Source: Conus ventricosus (lineage: Eukaryota; Mollusca; Gastropoda; Neogastropoda; Conidae). From it: a stretch of DNA of 64,000 nt. The DNA lies in assembly GCA_018398815.1 (NCBI GenBank), contig CM031610.1, positions 38,807,049 through 38,871,048 on the forward strand, in the 5' to 3' direction. The notes under the pieces are model-generated. The model had not been told where the DNA came from. It ran no database searches and saw only the letters and a list, made by a program, of their open reading frames with translations. A program made the position numbers and the translations under genes. Shown piece by piece: positions 58,668 to 64,000 of the stretch (position 1 is the stretch's first letter; every line of letters begins with the position of its first letter).

Positions 58668-59141
58668 TTAAGTTCTTAAAATATTATTGCATTTTAAATG
58701 GATCAAAATGATTTTTGTTATTGGCGGTGCTGGCGTGCTGTTTTCTTCTGTATTTAGTGGTTCAGATTTTTTTGGCTGCTTTTGTTTTTGTTGCCATTGG
58801 TTATATATTTTATAACCGTAATAACTGCCCCCAGCAGCAGCAAGGGCGCCAAAAATGGCAACAGTTTTAAGTTCAATATTCCATGAAGACTTTGGTGCCC
58901 TTAAATTAACTTGTTCTTGTTCTGGAGCTGGCATTGAATCAACTGTTGGCGTTGGCGGTGTTATGTTTTCATTATGAGTTATATTCTGTGATTGTAACTT
59001 TAATTTTCTTTGTCTGTTTAACTCTGCTACTCTTTTCCCTGCTGCAACACGCCCAGGATGTTTACTGGTCACTTTCTCGACTTGATTCAGTGTTTTCTGA
59101 TTCAATGTTTCCTGATTCTGCTGATTTTCCGACTCGTTCAT
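58668..59141 (-). CDS. Polinton small membrane-anchored protein
   Basis: Minus strand, ATG at 59141. The N-terminal half is polar with the basic KHPGRVAAGKRVAELNRQRK motif that recurs in small proteins of invertebrate Polinton-like elements. Then comes a Pro-rich linker (ITPPTPTVDSMPAPE) and one membrane segment (TVAIFGALAAAGGSYYGYKI), then a Gln/Lys-rich tail. The open frame runs to 58668. A frame one base over, entered at the T run 58712-58716, would end at 58684 with a DPF-type terminus. Function is unknown; a virion or membrane role is only a guess. Confidence 0.7.
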   Translation of the reverse strand: MNESENQQNQETLNQKTLNQVEKVTSKHPGRVAAGKRVAELNRQRKLKLQSQNITHNENITPPTPTVDSMPAPEQEQVNLRAPKSSWNIELKTVAIFGALAAAGGSYYGYKIYNQWQQKQKQPKKSEPLNTEENSTPAPPITKIILIHLKCNNILRT

Positions 59142-59177
59142 TTTGAAGGGAAATAAAATCTATATGATTAAAAGTAA

Positions 59178-59524
59178 TTAATCCATGATTAACGGTGATA
59201 ACAATGTTCCAAATCTGTAATATAAATCACAGCTTAGAGACTCTAATGACTTTGTTAAAACTGGATCTTGCGTTAAATCATACGTAAGATCTTGTTCAGA
59301 ATCAATGGGGCAAATCTACTGACTAGTTTAGTGTACAAACTAAGAACCGTTTGCCCAACGCTTTTTACCATTCTCGACCCCAACTGCGCCTCATACCTGT
59401 TATGATACTTTATAATGTCTTGTGGCGACATCTGTTGAATCTGTTCTATGCTGAATTCAGTTCCAAGGAACTGTTTTGTTTTTCCACATGCTGCCAAAGA
59501 ATACAACCTTTCCTTTTTGGGCAT
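59178..59524 (-). CDS. Polinton small conserved protein (YEAQLG type)
   Basis: Minus strand, ATG at 59524. The open frame runs to 59273 (83 codons) and contains KTKQFLGTEFS, IIKYHNRYEAQLGSRMVKSV and LYTKLVSRFAP. A second frame downstream (59178-59300) reads ESLSCDLYYRFGTLLSPLIM and stops at 59178. This is the C-terminal half known to follow in small proteins of this type, so a one-base loss near 59295-59305 is likely. I recognise the pattern from other invertebrate Polinton-like loci but no function is known. Confidence 0.65.
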
Positions 59525-59641
59525 AATAGCTTGATCATCAACTTCTTCATTTGTAGTTCAGGAAGGTTTAGGCCACCCTGTACTGTAGTAGATCATCGCT
59601 GTTCATGTTTTTATTAATTATAATTATTTTTATTTTTTAAA

Positions 59642-59873
59642 ATGAGCGCCGAAAAAAACTATTGCCAACCTTGTATACCATTCTGCCGTTATTGGAGGCC
59701 TAAGTGTAGGATACTCAATGCTTGGGTAAAAGCCTGTTAAAAATAAAACCAGCAGATCTTGGCAAACTAGACTTTGAGGATTCAGCAAAGCTAATCGCTA
59801 TTATTACAGCTTCATTTGCTACGAAAGATTTTTAGTTAAGCAAGGAATAATTCCAGAGAATTTAAAAAAGTAA
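59642..59873 (+). CDS. Polinton small hydrophobic protein, frame-broken
   Basis: Plus strand, ATG at 59642, TAA at 59871. No single frame is open, but three adjacent frames together read like one short protein: a hydrophobic Gly/Ser-rich start (SAVIGGLSVGYSM), then KPADLGKLDFEDSAKLIAII, then VKQGIIPENLKK. Breaks fall in A7 (59650-59657), near 59728-59745 and in the T run 59829-59833. Its place just before the 59893 ORF on the same strand supports it. Confidence 0.5.
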
Positions 59874-59892
59874 AAAAATACATTTATAAAAA

Positions 59893-60298
59893 ATGGCTTC
59901 ACTCGTAATGATGATAGGCGGCGCTGTGGTGAATGCGCTTGCTTTTAGCGGAAGTAATTACGCGTTTAGTAAACTACGGGATGACGGAGAGAGAAAAAGA
60001 CATAACAAAGCTGTGGAGCAACTAGCTGCAGCACAAGATCACTATGAAAAGCAGAGAATTGAGCAGTTAGATTTTATAATAACACACTGAAAAAACAGGG
60101 TCATGCAGCTTACACGTTTAAAGACGTTGATCAAGCAATAAAAGAATATTATCTTGTAACGGGCAAACCAATCCAGACATTGCCCCCACCAAAATTCAGC
60201 AACTTTTATCAACCATCAGAAAACAAAAGATGCAAGAAATCGCGTTTATTGTCGTTGGTATGACTGTTGTCTATTTTGTTGCGCATAATATTGGCTGA
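59893..60298 (+). CDS. Polinton small protein with N-terminal membrane segment
   Basis: Plus strand, ATG at 59893. Starts MASLVMMIGGAVVNALAFSG, a hydrophobic signal or anchor segment, then SKLRDDGERKRHNKAVEQLA, a charged helical region. The open frame stops at 60090, but the next frames carry on with AIKEYYLVTGKPIQTLPPPK and a second hydrophobic end (IAFIVVGMTVVYFVAHNIG) up to TGA at 60296. Breaks are near 60074-60081 and 60225-60231, each one base short. The two-anchor layout with a central helical domain matches a recurrent Polinton-associated family of unknown role. Confidence 0.65.
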
Positions 60299-60305
60299 AT
60301 AAAAA

Positions 60306-61253
60306 ATGAACAAAATCTATTATTCACCAAAGGATATTGGAAGGGAATCACAGCAATTAAAAAGCTAAGCCAAGCAGCGGGTGTCAGTGAACAAACAGCA
60401 AAAGAATGGTTATCTAAACAAGCGATTTGGCAAATTTATTTACCTGCGCCTAGACGAATACAGAGACCACACTTTGTGAATACAACTCCAAACGACACCC
60501 ATCAAATGGACCTTCTATATTTACCCTCTGATACTATTAGACGAAAAAGATTTAAGTACGCACTCACAGTCATTGACATAGCCTCAAGATACAAAGATGC
60601 GGAACCGTTAACACAAAGAGTGCTTCTGCCGTTGCTGTTGCTATACAGCTGATATACCAACGAGGTCCTTTAACTTATCCTCGCATGATTCAAGTCGATG
60701 ACGGAAAAGAATTTAAAGGGCAAGTGAATCAATTATTGTTGAAACATAGAGTTACCATTAAAAGAGGCATTCCAGGAGTTCATAGATCACAGGCTTTAGT
60801 CGAAAACTTTAACAAACAGTTGACTGAAAGACTTTTCTCCTACCAGTATCACAGAGAGCTTATTGACAAATCTCGTAACACAGAATGGGTTAGAAGACTG
60901 CCCTCAGTTTTGCGCGCAATGAATAATGAAGAATTTAAAGGCCTAAAACCAGTACAAGCAATCAAAAGAAAAACAATAAATGTTGTTGAAGGAGAGTCTT
61001 CATCCAGCAAACTATTACCATTTGGTTTGAAAGTAAGGTACCTTTATTTACCGGGGAAGCAGAAGGGGACACTCGCATTAGGGCAACCGATCCAGTTTGG
61101 AGTGTTGATCCATATGAAATAAAAAGAATTGTAAAGATGAATCCGCCCGTGTATTATTTACGAGAAACTGACACAACAAAACAACCAGCTCCTCAAAGAT
61201 CTTTTTTGAAAGAAGAACTGCAGATAATCCCGCCAGACACAGTTCCGCTTTAA
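60306..61253 (+). CDS. Polinton rve-family integrase
   Basis: Plus strand, about 316 codons from ATG at 60306 to TAA at 61251. An N-terminal SQAAGVSEQTAKEWLSKQ helix-turn-helix-like segment leads into the catalytic core: THQMDLLYLP (first Asp), VDDGKEFKG (second Asp) and ALVENFNKQLTERL (Glu), then the C-terminal DNA-binding part near 61020-61250. This is the DDE transposase/retroviral-type integrase that defines Polintons and would join element ends to host DNA. Three one-base breaks are seen: 60329-60333 (AAAGG), 60608-60614 and 61053-61056 (GGGG). Catalytic residues are intact. Confidence 0.9.
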
Positions 61254-61290
61254 TTAATTTTAAATTTACATAAATATATTTAAGTCTAAA

Positions 61291-61565
61291 ATGGAAGCTC
61301 AGAAGGAAGCGCAGAACGAAACAGGTATGATAAAGAAAGAGACCGCAGAATTGATACAGGAATCATTTGAAAAAAATTCTGCTATTAGGGGAAATTTTAC
61401 GAAGATTAATCAATCCATGATAACCCATCTAGATCACATAAATCCAAAATCCCAAATTGGGAAAAAGGATATCTTGAAATAATAGAAAAAATTCAAGCAC
61501 ATCAAGCAAACATGAGAAAAGATTTAGATGAATTGGATGATGCTATAATTAGTCTTGCGTTTTAA
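61291..61565 (+). CDS. Polinton small coiled-coil protein
   Basis: Plus strand, ATG at 61291, TAA at 61563. Acid/base-rich helical sequence with no Cys: QKEAQNETGMIKKETAELIQ at the start and HQANMRKDLDELDDAIISLA at the end. A one-base break lies in AAAA at 61446-61449, after which a PNWEKGYLEII segment brings the frame back to the stop. It sits 37 bp after the integrase and 36 bp before the convergent DNA polymerase. Function unknown. Confidence 0.6.
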
Positions 61566-61600
61566 AGATGATTGAAAAATATAAACCCCCCCCCCCCTGT

Positions 61601-64000
61601 TTATGCGGTTCTATAATGTCCATATGCATATGAAAACTCTGGATTAACAAACACACGTTTTGTGTTTGTTCTATCTAATGACTTCTTTGTTACAACCGTT
61701 GTGTTGATCTCATGTAGATTAGATCGCAGTTTTACGTTGTCATGATGAAAAGTCTTATTGTCAAACAATGCTTCTTTATGTTGTCATGCGATATGTTTGA
61801 CTGCACAACACTGCGAGATATTCCTTTTGCTTTCTTAATGGTTTTCTCCTGGCTCGAAATACTGTACATTTTCGACCTTAAACCAACAAACTCCTTAATC
61901 ACCTTCCAGATAATTCATCCTTCATCTTTCCTAAAACCTTTTGTTAGTAATTGAATGCAAAGGCGAATCTTTAGGGTAATCGGATGTGTCGTACCATCCA
62001 CTCGCTCCTTTAGCTACTTCTATTTTCATGTCTTTATAGATGTCTTCAGTAGGAATATCTATAACAAAACTGTCTGTATCTGTGTAAAGTACTCTGGACT
62101 CTGGATACAAGGGTTTAAAGTAGTCATAAAGAAATTCTAACATCAAAAGCTTTGATAATTCTAAAACGGTAAACCCAATAAATACAGGTTTGTCCAATTT
62201 GACTTTCTTTTTTTTCATCATTATACCAAAAAGCTGATCATGAAATCTTCTGAAGTCCTGATAATTAGGTTTAGAAGTCAGCTTAATTGCTTCGTTCTTC
62301 TTGTGCGGATTCTCCATAGTCTTTCCGAAACAGCTGTTGTTCATCAGCTTAAAAAGTCTTTTTCTGAAGCATCTGTGGATTTAGTTCTGAGATCAGTGTT
62401 CTTCATGATGTATGGTTTCATGAACTGTTCTTGATCAAAAGCGATTATACGATGAACAGCTGTCAACTTCAAACCGTGTCTTAAATAAAATTGTAGAAGT
62501 CTGTAATGACAGACATAATTTTTTTTGCCTCGAAGATTAGGCACAAGTTTAGGCGGCTCTCTTGGATTCATCTTTAGACTTTCTGCCGCTAACGGATAGT
62601 CATTATGCAGGTCATGGAGTTCGTGAGGATATTCTAAGTCAACTTCTAGAATGTATCCACGCTGTTGACCCCGCGTCAAACTGCCCAACCACTTTAATGC
62701 TTTTTGAATATCATTTGTACTGCCGCCTGTGTACATTTTAAAGTTGCGTAATGGAAGCGATTGCGCCATTGCCCATCCATACAGATTGTTTGCATCTAAA
62801 TACATGAGATAGTTAGACCTTTTACTTGGATCATAGTCATCCAAGTATTTGTTGTTTGCTTTACAGTAATGATGCGACGCCATACTAATTCCCCACGCAA
62901 TCCGTTTTCAATCATCTGAATCATTGGTAGGTCAGACAATAAATCAATCTGTACTCCAGTAAACTTTAAGAAAGCGTCCCAGCTTATCCCGGGCGCAGAA
63001 ATGTAATGCGCAGGATCCAGACTATAATGTTTCATGCAGGTCTTTCTATAATTTTCAAAGACGTCCGCCAACAAACATGTATCTGCCATCAAGTATGAAT
63101 CATGATAGTCTCCCATCGTTTACACTCTAACTTCTGCCACGCATCTTGAGCATGCTGGTAATCAGAGTCACTGATGTCCTTTCCTCTAAGACTAAAAAGA
63201 ACGCGCCTTTAGGGGAAGTGAGTCTTCATCAAACCTTCCCAACTGTTCATGTACTCATAAGGGTAAACACCCTTTCTAACGAGAGTTGGGTCAAAATATT
63301 CTCCGTTATTGGGCAGGACTTTAAGGACATAGCTAGTGACTCTAATGATCCCATCATGTGTTGCATAGAGTCATAAAAAGACATGTTATTTAAAGTGAAA
63401 CACATGTACTTTTGATGACTGTGCAATGCATGTTACCCTGAAGGCATCGCCCACTGCTTTTCATTATAAGATGAGAGTCGTAACCTCGCAAGTTGTGAAA
63501 GAATAAGGCAGCTTCCATGTCTTTGGTTCAAACTTAATTGAAGATTGCATTTACTATGTGCTGCTCCTCTGAACTTTCCACTAATGTGATCATGGTCTCT
63601 TACTGTCGGATTTGTTGCTTCTTCAACTGAGTTCTAAACCACAAATCCAACAGTGAGTGGCTGCGTCATACTGTTCTTGTCTTTCAGGCGCCATCATGAT
63701 TCAGATAAATTCAGATTATTAGAACAGTCATTACGCACTTGCTGCATGCGTTTTAAGAAGTATTCTGCAGCATTAGGCCCTCTATATAATTCTGGTGCTG
63801 AATGAGCGCCATCCGACCTGACAACAATGAAGGCAAATGAACAAATCTGATGATTACTCATTAAGACTGTTTTTCGAAGTTTTTGTGGCGCTGGCCCTTC
63901 ATAAGGAACAATAAGCGATTCGAAGTCTGCGTAAACAATGTATGGAGAATTTTGCATCCGTTTCCAGTTCTTAAAACTAACTTTACTACCTTCTGGGGGC
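61601..64000 (-). CDS. Polinton type B DNA polymerase (partial, runs off window)
   Basis: Minus strand, C terminus at 61601, N terminus beyond 64000. Blocks in order from the N side: YIVYADFESLI (exonuclease I), HNLRGYDSHLIM (exonuclease II), GDYHDSYLMADTCLLADVFE (exonuclease III), DPAHYISAPGISWDAFLKF, LMYLDANNLYGWAMAQSLP (polymerase motif A), KNYVCHYRLLQFYLRHGLKL, NNSCFGKTMENPHKK (motif B) and VLYTDTDSFVI (motif C). This matches protein-primed family B polymerases of Polintons. Frame breaks, each one base short, are near 62351-62355, 62891-62894, 63212-63215, 63315-63326 and about 63525-63545, and the segment 61601-61930 is also in a separate frame. All catalytic Asp residues are present. 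Confidence 0.92.

Larger units (their letters stand above)
58400..64000. mobile_element. Polinton/Maverick-type element, left part
   Basis: Gene content defines it: rve-family integrase (60306-61253, +) and protein-primed type B DNA polymerase (61601 to past 64000, -), together with at least five small ORFs (58453 -, 58668 -, 59178 -, 59642 +, 59893 +) and a coiled-coil ORF (61291 +), packed with gaps of 8-360 bp. Sequence is AT-rich compared with the host exons. Such elements carry virus-like gene sets and include adintovirus-like relatives. Capsid, ATPase and protease genes are not seen and would lie to the right. Almost every ORF carries one or more apparent one-base deletions, so integrity cannot be judged from this sequence. 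Confidence 0.92.

Overview
The window is eukaryotic nuclear DNA, most likely from a lophotrochozoan and probably a marine mollusc. The reasons are a widely spaced intron-exon gene of metazoan type, a very high density of (CA)n, (GA)n and long C or G homopolymer tracts, and a fauna of Penelope-like, DIRS-like, LINE, piggyBac-like and Polinton elements. Short SINE tails ending in tandem ATTATCTTATC or ACTAACTAAC also recur. The species assignment is an inference; no rRNA, tRNA, CRISPR array or bacterial operon was seen.

Left part (about 4.9-39 kb, + strand): one recognisable host gene, a CREB3L1/CREB3L2 (OASIS/BBF2H7) type ER-anchored bZIP transcription factor. Nine coding exons lie at 4870-5120, 19199-19396, 22385-22698, 25377-25598, 28998-29140, 30000-30058, 32734-32899, 35515-35710 and 38624-38990. 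They encode, in order, an acidic N-terminal activation region, a Ser/Pro-rich stretch with a TPPSS-type motif, a basic region and leucine zipper, a transmembrane segment, a site-1-protease-like motif and a lumenal tail with N-glycosylation sites. The introns hold microsatellites, a 33-bp minisatellite (about 6.46-7.72 kb), a 455-bp TTAA-flanked palindromic MITE (24.83-25.28 kb) ending 88 bp before exon 4, and a Penelope-like element with an inverted second copy of its 3' end (about 35.97-38.33 kb) that nearly fills intron 8.

Middle part (39-58 kb): no host gene recognised. It holds a possible 3' UTR, two degenerate copies of one LINE family (42.1-43.2 and 49.2-50.3 kb, minus), a second TTAA-flanked MITE (44.2-44.6 kb), a DIRS-like tyrosine-recombinase retroelement remnant (45.9-47.1 kb), a piggyBac-like element bounded by TTAA (50.43-53.21 kb), a second Penelope GIY-YIG remnant (54.2-54.6 kb), an unassigned GC-richer block (54.9-55.9 kb) and a LINE reverse transcriptase fragment (56.4-57.2 kb) that stops at a 26-bp perfect hairpin.

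Right part (about 58.4-64 kb): the left portion of a Polinton/Maverick-type element cut by the window end. It carries several small conserved ORFs on both strands, an rve-family integrase (+), a coiled-coil protein (+) and a family-B DNA polymerase (-). Capsid, ATPase and protease genes are not in the window.

A theme runs through all coding sequence here. Reading frames are repeatedly broken by the apparent loss of exactly one base, usually in a short homopolymer. It happens in the host gene, the Penelope element, the LINE and the Polinton alike. This fits residual long-read deletion errors better than independent pseudogenisation of each gene, so the host gene is probably functional in the animal although it cannot be translated straight from this sequence.
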